Positions 16,053-25,698 of a stretch of 34,756 bases of DNA are shown here, piece after piece. The translations under genes and the position numbers were made by a program. The DNA is taken from contig JAGYKK010000029.1 of the NCBI GenBank assembly GCA_018401645.1, positions 1 through 34,756 on the forward strand, read 5' to 3'. Each line of letters begins with the position of its first letter. The first letter of the stretch is position 1. The notes under the pieces are model-generated. The model did not search any database. It was given only the letters and a program-made list of their open reading frames with translations, and was not told where the DNA came from. The DNA comes from Mycobacterium sp. (GTDB taxonomy: Bacteria > Actinomycetota > Actinomycetes > Mycobacteriales > Mycobacteriaceae).

Positions 16053-17579
16053 ATGACCGTCACCTCACTTGACCAGGCGCGGCCCACGCAGCCATTGACC
16101 GGACATGTCGACGTCCTCATCGTCGGCGCCGGAATCTCGGGTATCGGCCTAGGCCATCATCTGGTCACCAAACAACCGGGCCGCAACTTTGCGATCGTCG
16201 ACGGACGCGAGGCCATTGGTGGCACCTGGGATCTGTTCCGCTACCCGGGTATCCGATCGGACTCCGACCTACACACCTTCGGTTACGAGTTCAAGCCGTG
16301 GACCTCGGACAACGCTATCGCCGATGCCCCCGAGATCCTCGACTATCTCCGCGAGGTGGTCGAAGACGACGGCCTGGCCCGCCGGATTCATTTCCGCCAC
16401 AAGGTATTGCGGGCCGATTTCTCCAACCGAACCGCACAGTGGACGGTGACCTTGGAGAGCGACGGCCGGCAGTGGGACGTCACCTGCGACATTCTGTTCT
16501 CCGCGGCGGGCTACTACGACTACGCCGGCGGGTACACGCCGCACTTCGAGGGCCGCGACGATTTCGGGGGTGTCATCGTGCACCCGCAGGCCTGGCCGGA
16601 GGACTTGGACTACACCGGCAAGAAGGTCGTCGTCATCGGAAGCGGTGCTACCGCGGTCACCCTGATTCCGGCGATGGCCCCGGCGGCCGGTCACATCACC
16701 ATGCTGCAGCGCTCGCCGTCGTATGTGATGCCGCTGCCGCGCAAGGATCCGATCGCCAACGGATTGCGCAGGATACTGCCGGATGAACTCGCCTACCGGG
16801 TCACCCGTCGTCTCAATGTCGGCAAGCAACGGCTCATCTACGGCGCCAGTCGGCGCTACCCGAAGCAGGTCCGTCGTCTCATCCGCAAGTTCAACGTCAG
16901 CGCGCTTCCGGAGGGCTACGACGTGGACACCCACTTCAACCCGTCTTACAACCCGTGGGATCAACGGATGTGCGCGGTGCCCGACGCCGATCTCTTCCGG
17001 GTCATCTCGAAGGGCAAGGCCTCGGTGGTCACCGACAAGATCGTGCGTTTCACCAAGACCGGCATCCTGCTGGAATCGGGTCGCGAACTCGAGGCCGACA
17101 TCATCGTCACCGCCACCGGCCTGAACCTGCTCGCCTTCGGCGGCATGACACTGGCGGTCGACGGCGATCCGGTCGATCTGCACGAGTGCCTTGCCTACAA
17201 GTCGATGATGCTTTCGGGCGTGCCGAACTTCGCGTTCGCGATCGGCTACACGAATTCGTCCTGGACGCTCAAGGTCGACCTGGTGTGCGATCACTTTTGC
17301 CGAATGTTGGCCTACATGGATCAGCACGGCTACACCACCATGGTGCCGGTCGCCGACGACCCGTCCATCGTGCGCCGCCCGCTGCTGGACTTCGCCGCCG
17401 GTTACGTTCTTCGATCACTTGACGGCTTCCCGCAACAGGGCGACAGCGGACCCTGGGCGGTGGCGATGGACTACCGATCCGATCGGGAGAAGTTGCGCAA
17501 CGGCCCGGTAGCCGATGCGGCACTGCGATTCAGCACCGCCGACCGTGCCGCCGTGGGCTCCGGGTCGGCGAGGGCATGA
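16053..17579 (+). CDS. Flavin-containing Baeyer-Villiger monooxygenase (EthA/MymA-like)
   Basis: The 508-residue enzyme has an N-terminal FAD Rossmann motif (VLIVGAGISGIGLG, about residues 21-34), a second NADPH motif (VVVIGSGATAV) and the Baeyer-Villiger fingerprint FGGVIVHPQAWP (FxGxxxHxxxW[PD]). The C-terminal region (NFAFAIGYTNSSWTLKVDL) matches the EthA/MymA branch. Such enzymes insert one oxygen next to a ketone to give an ester, and in mycobacteria also activate thioamide drugs. It is divergent from a TetR gene and overlaps a downstream alpha/beta-hydrolase by 4 bases, so ester formation and ester hydrolysis are probably coupled. M. tuberculosis has several paralogues, so I give no gene name. 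Confidence 0.92.
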   Translation: MTVTSLDQARPTQPLTGHVDVLIVGAGISGIGLGHHLVTKQPGRNFAIVDGREAIGGTWDLFRYPGIRSDSDLHTFGYEFKPWTSDNAIADAPEILDYLREVVEDDGLARRIHFRHKVLRADFSNRTAQWTVTLESDGRQWDVTCDILFSAAGYYDYAGGYTPHFEGRDDFGGVIVHPQAWPEDLDYTGKKVVVIGSGATAVTLIPAMAPAAGHITMLQRSPSYVMPLPRKDPIANGLRRILPDELAYRVTRRLNVGKQRLIYGASRRYPKQVRRLIRKFNVSALPEGYDVDTHFNPSYNPWDQRMCAVPDADLFRVISKGKASVVTDKIVRFTKTGILLESGRELEADIIVTATGLNLLAFGGMTLAVDGDPVDLHECLAYKSMMLSGVPNFAFAIGYTNSSWTLKVDLVCDHFCRMLAYMDQHGYTTMVPVADDPSIVRRPLLDFAAGYVLRSLDGFPQQGDSGPWAVAMDYRSDREKLRNGPVADAALRFSTADRAAVGSGSARA

Positions 17580-18424
17580 GTCGGCCCACCTTCGTTGAGG
17601 TGGAGGGCCGGCGGGTCCGGGTGCGGGTCGAGGGCGACGCGGACAAGCCGCCGGTCTTGCTGTTACACGGCATCGGTCGCAGTCTCGACGATTGGGCGCC
17701 CCAGCACGAGCGGCTGTCATCAGCGCATCGGGTGATCGCCCTTGACGTGCCGGGATTCGGATTCTCCGAGCGGCCCGATGGCCCGATCACGCTGTCCGCC
17801 TTCGCAAAAGGGGTGCTCGGCGCGGTCGACGTTCTCGGTGAAACCCGACCGCTGAACATCATCGGCAATTCACTGGGCGGCGCGATCGCGCTGCAGACCC
17901 TCGCTCTTCGACCCGAGCGGGTGTCGAGTCTGGTGCTGGTCAATAGCGCGGGGTTCGGCCGGGAAGTGACGATGCTGCTGCGCGTTTTGGCGCTTCCGGT
18001 CATCGGAGGATTGAGCGTGCGTCGCCCCACCCGGGCGAGTGCCCGGCTGCTGGAACGCACCATCTACGCCGATCAATCGCTGGCCACCCGGGAGCGCATT
18101 GAGCACGCACTGGCCATCGGCAAACAGCCGCATTTCGGACCACTGATGCGCGAAATCGCCGCCGAACTGGGCACGGCCCGTGGCGTCAAACCGGGCTGGC
18201 GACGGCAACTGGCCGCCTTCGCCGCGTTGCATCCCCGCCCCACACTGGTCATGTGGGGCGAACGGGACAAGGTGCTGCCGGCGCACCACATCGAGGAGGC
18301 CCGACGGGTGTTCCCCCACGCCGAGACCCATCTGCTGCCCGGAATCGGTCACATGCCGCAGATCGAATGCCCGGACGATTTCGCCCGTCTGGTGCTGCCG
18401 TTTCTGGCGTCCAGCGGCCGGTAA
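17576..18424 (+). CDS. Alpha/beta-hydrolase
   Basis: The 282-residue protein shows the full alpha/beta-hydrolase triad: the oxyanion loop LLLHGIGRS, the nucleophile elbow GNSLGG, the acid in MWGERDKVLPAHH and the catalytic His in LLPGIGHMPQIE. Its ATG overlaps the monooxygenase stop (ATGA). The likely role is hydrolysis of the ester or lactone made by the monooxygenase, inferred from the coupling. No signal peptide is present, so it is cytosolic. A run of six T follows the stop at 18428-18433, but no adequate stem precedes it. Confidence 0.9.
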   Translation: MSRPTFVEVEGRRVRVRVEGDADKPPVLLLHGIGRSLDDWAPQHERLSSAHRVIALDVPGFGFSERPDGPITLSAFAKGVLGAVDVLGETRPLNIIGNSLGGAIALQTLALRPERVSSLVLVNSAGFGREVTMLLRVLALPVIGGLSVRRPTRASARLLERTIYADQSLATRERIEHALAIGKQPHFGPLMREIAAELGTARGVKPGWRRQLAAFAALHPRPTLVMWGERDKVLPAHHIEEARRVFPHAETHLLPGIGHMPQIECPDDFARLVLPFLASSGR

Positions 18425-18502
18425 CCGTTTTTTCTGCCCGCCGACACGCGCCAAGGGCCGGAAAATGCGCCGAAACCGGCGCCGAAGGCGCAGCATCGGG
18501 AC

Positions 18503-20827
18503 ATGGAATCTGCCTCGCGCCGCTCAGCACTGTCGCTTCAGGTCGGGCGGGTCGGTGTGCTGGCCGCCGCGCTCGGGGTTGGTACCGCGGTGGCAATCGC
18601 GCTCTCAACTCCGGCTTCCGCCGACGCTGAACAATCCCCGTCACGATCCCCGTCACAATCCCCGTCCGGCCCCTCGGCGCCGTCCTCGACCGCCTCGGCG
18701 GCGGGAACGACAGCGCGGACGACGTCGGTCAGCAGAGCGCAGCGCCCGGCCCGGGCCGCCCGTTCGGCTCTCACCCGCCGTTTGACCGTCGCCGACTCCA
18801 CGATTTCCGCGGCGGTGCCGAAGATCCGACAGTCCGCCCCGGTGACAAGCGCCGCGCCGCAGGCTCCCGCAGTACCAGCCTTCTTCAGCGCACTGGCCGC
18901 GGTAGGTCGCGACGTGCAGCGCATCTTCGACAACCGATATCCGACCACCAGTCCGTCCATCACCGGCGAGAGTCCCGACGGTGTGGTGACCGGATCCCTC
19001 GGGGCAATCGACCGCGACGGCGATCGACTCGTCTACAGCGTCATCGGTGCACCCACACTGGGACGGGTCAGCATCGAGCAGGCCACCGGTACCTTCACCT
19101 ACACCCCGGTCGTTGACGTTGCCTCCTATGGCGGCACCGACGCGTTCACCGTGTCGGTCAGCGACGATACCGGCTTCCATATCCACGGATTGCAGGGTCT
19201 GGTGAACGCTCCGATCCGGCTGCTGCGCGCCATCCCGTTCGTCGGTTCGCTGCTGTCGGACTACCTGCCCGCGACCACCACGATCGCGACGGTCAAACTG
19301 ACCTTCGACGGAACGGGGACCCAGGCGGACCTAGCCTTCCCGGAGGGGTTCCGCTGGGCGGTCTCCACCGCGGGGTTCCAATCCGAGATGGGCCGCGGCG
19401 CGCCCGCCGACGTCAACTCCGACTGGTGGCAGTGGACGCATGATCCGTTCAACAGACTGCTGCTCGGCTGGCGGGGCGCGGTGCCCGAGGACGGCCCCGG
19501 CGGATACCTGCAGTACGTCACCGACGCCAGGTTGGCCAGCGAAGGCATCGGTGCCGACACTTTCCGGACCGGTATCGAGTGGAGTCGCATCTTCCCCAAT
19601 TCGACACATTCCGTTGACATCTCGAACGGCATCACCGTCGAGGTGTTGGAGCAACTCGATGCGTTGGCAGATCAGGGGGAGGTCTCGCACTATCGCGACC
19701 AGTTAGCGGCGATGCGTGCGGCCGGACTCGATCCGATGGTGACCGTCAATCACTTCACACTTCCGCTGTGGATCCACGATCCCGCCCGCGCCCGTGTCGA
19801 GGAGGTTTTCGGCGGGACGCCGCAAACCGGCGGGGGCTGGGTCTCGTCCTCGACGGTGGCCGAATTCCAGAAGTACTCCGCCTACCTGGCGTGGAAGTAC
19901 GGCGACCAGGTCGATGACTGGGTGGTGCTCAACGAACCCGTCAACTCCATGTTGACGTCTTACTACGCGATTCCGTTCGCCACCAACTTTCCGCCCGCCG
20001 TCGTCAGGACGGATCTGGTGGCCGTCGGCCTCCTCAACCAGGCGGCCGCCTATTCGGCGTCCTATGACCTCATTCACCGATTCGACCCCGACGCCCAAGT
20101 CGGCTTCGCGCTGAATATGTACTCCTGGCGCGCGGGCGATCCGAGCAATCCGACCGACCGGAAAACGGCCGAGGAGTTCAGCGACTTCTACAACCGGTGG
20201 TTCCCCGATGCGGTTCTGCGCGGTGAGGTCGACGCCAACTTCGACGGCGTGATCACGGCTGACGAAATCCATCCCGAACTGGCCGGCAAGGCCGACTACT
20301 TCGGCGTCAACTACTACAGCCAGGGCATCGTGATCTCCTTCGGTGGGCGCTCAGTTCCCGGCCTGCCGATCGTCAAGGGGTACCCGCAGTTCTCACCGCT
20401 GCTCAACGTCGTTGCCGGCGGATGCCCCGCCACCGAATGCACCGACACCGCCCAGATCATCAACCCGGCGGGCCTGCGCGAGGTCCTCGACATCGCCGAC
20501 TCCTACGGAATCCCGTTGTGGATCAGCGAGAATGGCCTGGCCGACGCGGCCGACACCAAGCGAGCCTCCTACATCGTCCGGCACCTCGCGGTGATCAATA
20601 AGGCGATCGCCGACGGCATGGACATCCGTGGCTACACCGCCTGGTCGCTGACCGACAACCTGGAATGGGTGCTCGGCTACCAACCGCGCTACGGGCTCTA
20701 CTCCTACGACCCGGTCACCCTGGAGCGCACGCCGCGACCCAGCGTCGACCTCGTCCGGCAACTGTTCTCCGGCAATGCAATTCCGGCCGAGGTCTTCCGG
20801 ACGTATGTCAAGGACCCGCGGGTCTGA
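18503..20827 (+). CDS. Exported family 1 glycoside hydrolase (beta-glucosidase-like) with Ig/cadherin-like domain
   Basis: The 774-residue protein begins with a signal peptide (hydrophobic core VGVLAAALGVGTAVAIAL, cleavage near ASADA). A Ser/Pro/Ala-rich low-complexity linker extends to about residue 120. Residues about 155-270 form a VCBS/cadherin-like beta domain (SPDGVVTGSLGAIDRDGDRL, TGTFTYTP, GGTDAFTVSVSD) often seen in exported mycobacterial proteins. The rest is GH1: FPEGFRWAVSTAGFQ at its start, acid/base Glu478 in VVLNEPVN and nucleophile Glu676 in WISENGLAD, ending with WSLTDNLEW and RYGLY. Both catalytic Glu residues are present. Residues 577-588 (DANFDGVITADE) fit a 12-residue EF-hand calcium loop inserted in the barrel. 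The substrate is unknown. It lies 78 bases after the hydrolase. Confidence 0.9.
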   Translation: MESASRRSALSLQVGRVGVLAAALGVGTAVAIALSTPASADAEQSPSRSPSQSPSGPSAPSSTASAAGTTARTTSVSRAQRPARAARSALTRRLTVADSTISAAVPKIRQSAPVTSAAPQAPAVPAFFSALAAVGRDVQRIFDNRYPTTSPSITGESPDGVVTGSLGAIDRDGDRLVYSVIGAPTLGRVSIEQATGTFTYTPVVDVASYGGTDAFTVSVSDDTGFHIHGLQGLVNAPIRLLRAIPFVGSLLSDYLPATTTIATVKLTFDGTGTQADLAFPEGFRWAVSTAGFQSEMGRGAPADVNSDWWQWTHDPFNRLLLGWRGAVPEDGPGGYLQYVTDARLASEGIGADTFRTGIEWSRIFPNSTHSVDISNGITVEVLEQLDALADQGEVSHYRDQLAAMRAAGLDPMVTVNHFTLPLWIHDPARARVEEVFGGTPQTGGGWVSSSTVAEFQKYSAYLAWKYGDQVDDWVVLNEPVNSMLTSYYAIPFATNFPPAVVRTDLVAVGLLNQAAAYSASYDLIHRFDPDAQVGFALNMYSWRAGDPSNPTDRKTAEEFSDFYNRWFPDAVLRGEVDANFDGVITADEIHPELAGKADYFGVNYYSQGIVISFGGRSVPGLPIVKGYPQFSPLLNVVAGGCPATECTDTAQIINPAGLREVLDIADSYGIPLWISENGLADAADTKRASYIVRHLAVINKAIADGMDIRGYTAWSLTDNLEWVLGYQPRYGLYSYDPVTLERTPRPSVDLVRQLFSGNAIPAEVFRTYVKDPRV
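18631..18666 (+). repeat. Three tandem 12-base repeats in the glycosidase linker
   Basis: Three 12-base units, AC[A/G]ATCCCCGTC, encode the QSPS/RSPS/QSPS linker after the signal peptide. Units 1 and 3 are identical and unit 2 differs by one base, consistent with recent slippage. Confidence 0.8.
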
Positions 20828-20860
20828 ACGTCCGGTTCTGAGGAGTCCGCGCAGACGTTC
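20826..20860. terminator. Possible bidirectional hairpin between convergent genes
   Basis: GAACGTC (20826-20832) and GACGTTC (20854-20860) form a perfect 7-base stem around a 21-base loop in the 38-base gap between the glycosidase and the VanX-like gene. There is no U-tract. The placement fits a shared terminator but the long loop makes it weak. Confidence 0.25.
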
Positions 20861-20865
20861 TGGGT

Positions 20866-21540
20866 TCAGTTCACCGGCACGTCGAGGATCGGGCGGTCCA
20901 CGCTCGCGCCGGGTCCGTCGAAGTGCCACCACTCACCGACGTAGGGCGCAATCCAGCCCTTCGCCATGGCATTGCGCAACACCGAACGATTCGCCTGCTG
21001 CCGGGTGCTCAGACCGTCGGTGGCGTAGGCATTGGCGATCGGCGAGAAGTCGTCGAAGTCGGTGCCCATGTCCACCGGGACCCCGCCCGAGACCATGGTG
21101 ACATCCACCGAGCGCCCGGTCTCATGGCCACTTGCGTAGTCGCCGGGTTCGGCCACCCAGTCCGGATCAGGCACCGCCTCGAACAGTCGCACCTGAACCT
21201 CGTGCGGGCGGTAGCAGTCCCAAAACACCAGTGTCAGACCCGCCGGACGCAGGGTGTCGGCCGCCGTCGCCAGGCCGGCTCCCAGCGACTCGTGCACCAG
21301 GCAGCGGGCGTCGAGGGGATACAGGGGTGCGCCGACGAAGTTGTTCGCTGTCGCGTAGCGCAGGTCGATGATGGCGTCCGGGACTACGGTCCGCACGTCG
21401 ATGAAGCCGGCCGCGGCGGCGGCCGCGCTCACCGGAGGCACGCCGATGTCGGGGACGGCGCTCACCGGAGCCGCCGAGGTGAAGGCGATGGCGACCGCCA
21501 TCGTGCTGAACAGCAGATGCATTCCCGGATCGTTGGGCAT
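20866..21540 (-). CDS. Exported VanX/DdpX-like D-Ala-D-Ala dipeptidase (M15D)
   Basis: The 224-residue product has an N-terminal signal peptide (LLFSTMAVAIAFTSAAPVSA) and a VanX-type catalytic domain: IDLRYATANNFVG near the start, FWDCYRPHEVQ (VanX-family Arg segment), the zinc motif SGHETGRSVD (SxHxxGxAxD type) and GEWWHFD containing the catalytic Glu and last His ligand. VanX enzymes hydrolyse free D-Ala-D-Ala; the resistance enzyme is cytoplasmic, while a signal peptide here implies action in the envelope. The start is uncertain: ATG 21540 and ATG 21522 are both in frame with no clear ribosome binding site. It is divergent from the small exported gene at 21646 and convergent with the glycosidase. 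Confidence 0.88.
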   Translation of the reverse strand: MPNDPGMHLLFSTMAVAIAFTSAAPVSAVPDIGVPPVSAAAAAAGFIDVRTVVPDAIIDLRYATANNFVGAPLYPLDARCLVHESLGAGLATAADTLRPAGLTLVFWDCYRPHEVQVRLFEAVPDPDWVAEPGDYASGHETGRSVDVTMVSGGVPVDMGTDFDDFSPIANAYATDGLSTRQQANRSVLRNAMAKGWIAPYVGEWWHFDGPGASVDRPILDVPVN

Positions 21541-21645
21541 CCCTGCATTGTCGGGCACGGAAGCGGTACGCGTGTGCCGGATGTAACGAAATCGTCGTGT
21601 CCGCGGATTGAGCAGGTAGAGACCTCCGGCGGGCAGGGGAACCAG

Positions 21646-22065
21646 ATGGACAACGGTGTGCGCACCGGGCAACGGCGACGTATCCCGGCGGGTCTGGCTG
21701 CCGTGATCGCCCTGACACTGCTCGGTGCGTCCGGACTTAACGCTCCCGGCGCCGGCGCCGATCCCGCTAAACCCCCGTCGCCGGCCGTTGTCGACGTCGT
21801 CCCGGCATCCGACGCGGCTTTGACGGCGGTGACGATGCCGGACGTGGTGCCGCACTTGCCGAGCCCGGACAACCTGCCGCCGGGTACCACCCGGGAGCCT
21901 CCCGAACGGCGCACCCTGGGCTACCTGCGGGACATCTGGAACACCGTCCGAACCGAGGACGTCACGATGAGCGACATGCTGTTGCTCATCGCTCAACGGC
22001 CGATGAACGCACCGCCACGAGCATTGCCACCGGCAGTTCCGGCGCCGACGCCTGAGGGGGAGTAA
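21646..22065 (+). CDS. Small exported protein of unknown function
   Basis: The 139-residue protein begins MDNGVRTGQRRRIPAG, then a hydrophobic core (LAAVIALTLLGASGL) and a likely signal peptidase site near GAGADP. The mature part is Pro-rich (PHLPSPDNLPPGTTREPP) with a predicted helical stretch (TLGYLRDIWNTVRTEDV) and a Pro-rich tail. I recognise no domain. GCAGGGGA precedes the ATG. It lies 127 bases upstream of the Calvin-cycle operon on the same strand and is divergent from the VanX-like gene. A weak GGGAG/CTCCC hairpin (22058-22073) covers its stop codon and may separate it from the operon. Confidence 0.75.
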   Translation: MDNGVRTGQRRRIPAGLAAVIALTLLGASGLNAPGAGADPAKPPSPAVVDVVPASDAALTAVTMPDVVPHLPSPDNLPPGTTREPPERRTLGYLRDIWNTVRTEDVTMSDMLLLIAQRPMNAPPRALPPAVPAPTPEGE

Positions 22066-22180
22066 GGGCTCCCGACCATGATTTCGCACCCGCTGAGCGG
22101 ATATTCCGGATCGGGGTCGTGACGACCGCGGCTCACCTATCCTGGGCGAGTTCTGCGGGTGAGACCTGCGGCGCGCCCGG

Positions 22181-22187
22181 GGAAGGA
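22181..22187 (+). promoter_or_regulatory. cbbF: Ribosome binding site that fixes the cbbF start
   Basis: GGAAGGA lies five bases before ATG 22193, whose first codons (MPGKALEDWLEEA) resemble the N-terminus of class I fructose-bisphosphatases. It therefore marks the true start even though the reading frame breaks about 40 bases later. The only in-frame alternative for the downstream coding frame is GTG 22119, which has no good site. Confidence 0.6.
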
Positions 22188-22192
22188 TCGCT

Positions 22193-23246
22193 ATGCCTGG
22201 CAAGGCTCTGGAAGACTGGCTTGAGGAGGCCGGCAACCGGCCTGCCTCCGCACCTCGCAGGCCGGGCCTGCCTCGCGCTGGCCCGGGCGGCGGTAAGCGT
22301 AAGCGGTGAAATCCACTCAGCCGCCCAGGGTGTCGCACCCTCGGATCGCCGGGGCGCCCAACCGGATGTCGGCGAGGAGCAGAAGACCCTCGAACGGTTC
22401 GGTAACGACTGCTTTCTCGAGGAGGTTCGCGCCGCCCCTGTTGCGCTCTTCGCATCGGGAGAAACTGAGCACCCGGAACTGCTCGACCCCTCGGCAACGT
22501 TGGCGGTCGCCGTCGATTCCCTTGACGGCTCGGTCAACATCGACATCAACATGCCGATCGGTACCGTCTTCGCCCTACTGCCGGTAGTGGGTGACGTCGA
22601 TGCAGACGCATTGGCGAGCCTGCTGCAACCGGGCGCCAACCAGATCGCGGCGGGCTTCTTCTGTTACGGGCCGCGCCTGGTGCTGGCGATCACCCTGGGC
22701 GAGGGCACCCACGTCTTCGTCTACGGCCCCCGAGTCGGGTCTTTCTTGCGTTCCCACGTCGAGGTCCAGATCCCGCGCAAGACTGACGACGTCGCCGTCG
22801 ACGTTTCCCATCAGCGGCACTGGGAAAGCGCCATCCGGCACTATGTCGATGACTGCCTGCACGGCAGTGAGGGGCCGCACGGCCGTGATTTCACGATGCG
22901 GTGGACGGAATCTCTGGTCGCGGAGGCATACCGGATCCTGCTGCGCGGCGGGGTATTCCTCTACCCGGGTGACAGCCGCCGCGGTTACGGCAACGGTCGA
23001 CTTCGCATGGTGTACCAGGTCAATCCGATCGCGCTGCTGATCGAGCAGGCCGGCGGTCTCGCCACCGACGGCATCAACCCGATCCTGGCGCAGATTCCCC
23101 GATCGCTGCACCAAACCACACCGCTGGTGTTTGGGTCGACTGCCGAGGTAACCCAGGTCTTGCGCTACCACGATGGCATCGATCACGCCGGTATCCATTC
23201 GCCGCTGTTCAGTTCCCGTGGCCTGTTCCGCAAGTCGGGAAGGTAG
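22193..23246 (+). CDS. cbbF: Class I fructose-1,6-bisphosphatase, frame-disrupted and with altered metal-site residues
   Basis: The gene starts MPGKALEDWLEEA at 22193, then needs one base removed at about 22228-22240 to continue as GLPPHLAGRACLALARAAVS and on to 23246, giving about 350 residues. Landmarks of class I FBPase are GNDCFLEEVRAAPVALFASG, LDGSVNIDIN, GTVFALLP, YPGDSRRGYGNGRLRMVYQ and EQAGGLATDG. Several usually invariant positions differ. SEE is SGE (22458-22460), DPLDGSS is DSLDGSV (22518-22535), and the YE of the third metal-binding segment is YQ (23016-23018). It leads the Calvin operon, 5 bases before cbbP. The role would be removal of the 1-phosphate during RuBP regeneration. 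With a frame break and lost metal ligands it may be inactive, a class II GlpX enzyme elsewhere taking over. Confidence 0.8.
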
Positions 23247-23251
23247 CTCCC

Positions 23252-24124
23252 ATGTCCGCCCAACATCCGATCGTCTCCATCACCGGCTCGTCCGGAGCGG
23301 GGACAACGTCGGTCAAGGCCATCTTCGAGCTGATCTTCCGGCGGGAAAACATCGCGGCCGCGTTCATCGAGGGCGATGCGTTCCACCGCTACGACCGGGC
23401 AGCCATGAAGGTGCGCATTGCCGAAGAAGAGGCCAGGGGCAACGACAACTTCAGCCACTTCAACCCTGAAGCCAACGAACTCGACATTCTCGCGGAGGTC
23501 TTCGAGGAATACGGACGCACCGGATCCGGACGCACCCGGACCTACATGCACGACGATGAAGAAGCAAAGTTGTTCGGCCAACCGGCCGGCACGTTCAGTC
23601 CCTGGCGCGCATTCGAACCCAGCGATCTGTTGTTCTACGAAGGACTGCACGGGTGCGCGATCACCGAAACCGCAAACCTCTCGAAATATGCCGATCTGAA
23701 GATCGGCGTCGTACCGGTCATCAACCTGGAGTGGATTCAGAAGATCCATCGAGACCGGGCCAGTCGGGGCTACTCCGCTGAAGCCGTGATGGACACGATT
23801 CTGCGCCGCATGCCCGACTACGTCCGCTACATCACACCGCAGTTCTCGGAAACCCACATCAACTTCCAACGGGTGCCGGTCGTTGACACGTCCAACCCGT
23901 TCGTCGCGCGCTGGATCCCGACACCGGATGAGTCGATGCTGGTGATCCGGTTCGCCGACCCGCGCGGTATCGACTTTCCGTACCTGCTGTCGATGATTGG
24001 CAACTCCTTCATGTCGCGGGCAAACACCATCGTCATGCCCGGGAACAAACTCGACCTGGCCATGCAGCTGATCCTGACGCCGCTGATACTGCAGATGGTC
24101 GAGCGCAAGCGGCGCAATTCCTGA
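23252..24124 (+). CDS. cbbP: Phosphoribulokinase, class I (bacterial type)
   Basis: The 290-residue enzyme phosphorylates ribulose-5-phosphate to the Rubisco substrate ribulose-1,5-bisphosphate. It matches the proteobacterial class I PRK in length and sequence. Walker A is GSSGAGTTS (about residues 12-20), the catalytic base Asp is in IEGDAFHR, the Walker B Glu is in LLFYEGLHG, and VVPVINLEWIQKIHRDRA and PQFSETHINFQRVP are nearly as in Rhodobacter. The usual catalytic residues are all present. GGGAAGG precedes the ATG, and the gene follows cbbF by 5 bases and precedes cbbL by 96. PRK is diagnostic of a working Calvin cycle, and rare in mycobacteria. Confidence 0.96.
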   Translation: MSAQHPIVSITGSSGAGTTSVKAIFELIFRRENIAAAFIEGDAFHRYDRAAMKVRIAEEEARGNDNFSHFNPEANELDILAEVFEEYGRTGSGRTRTYMHDDEEAKLFGQPAGTFSPWRAFEPSDLLFYEGLHGCAITETANLSKYADLKIGVVPVINLEWIQKIHRDRASRGYSAEAVMDTILRRMPDYVRYITPQFSETHINFQRVPVVDTSNPFVARWIPTPDESMLVIRFADPRGIDFPYLLSMIGNSFMSRANTIVMPGNKLDLAMQLILTPLILQMVERKRRNS

Positions 24125-25681
<1,557 letters not shown>

Positions 25682-25698
25682 GTCAGGGAGCACACGAC

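Noticed and set aside
18418..18433. CGGTAACCG followed by six T as an intrinsic terminator after the hydrolase
   Set aside because: The palindrome leaves a one-base loop, so no stable hairpin can form before the T-run.
22066..22192. LysR-type operator upstream of cbbF
   Set aside because: Short palindromes such as TCCGGA occur, but I found no convincing T-N11-A pair with flanking symmetry.
22119..22193. GTG 22119 as the start of cbbF, avoiding a frameshift
   Set aside because: The added residues do not look like FBPase, the ribosome binding site is poor, and ATG 22193 gives a canonical N-terminus with a good site. It cannot be wholly excluded.
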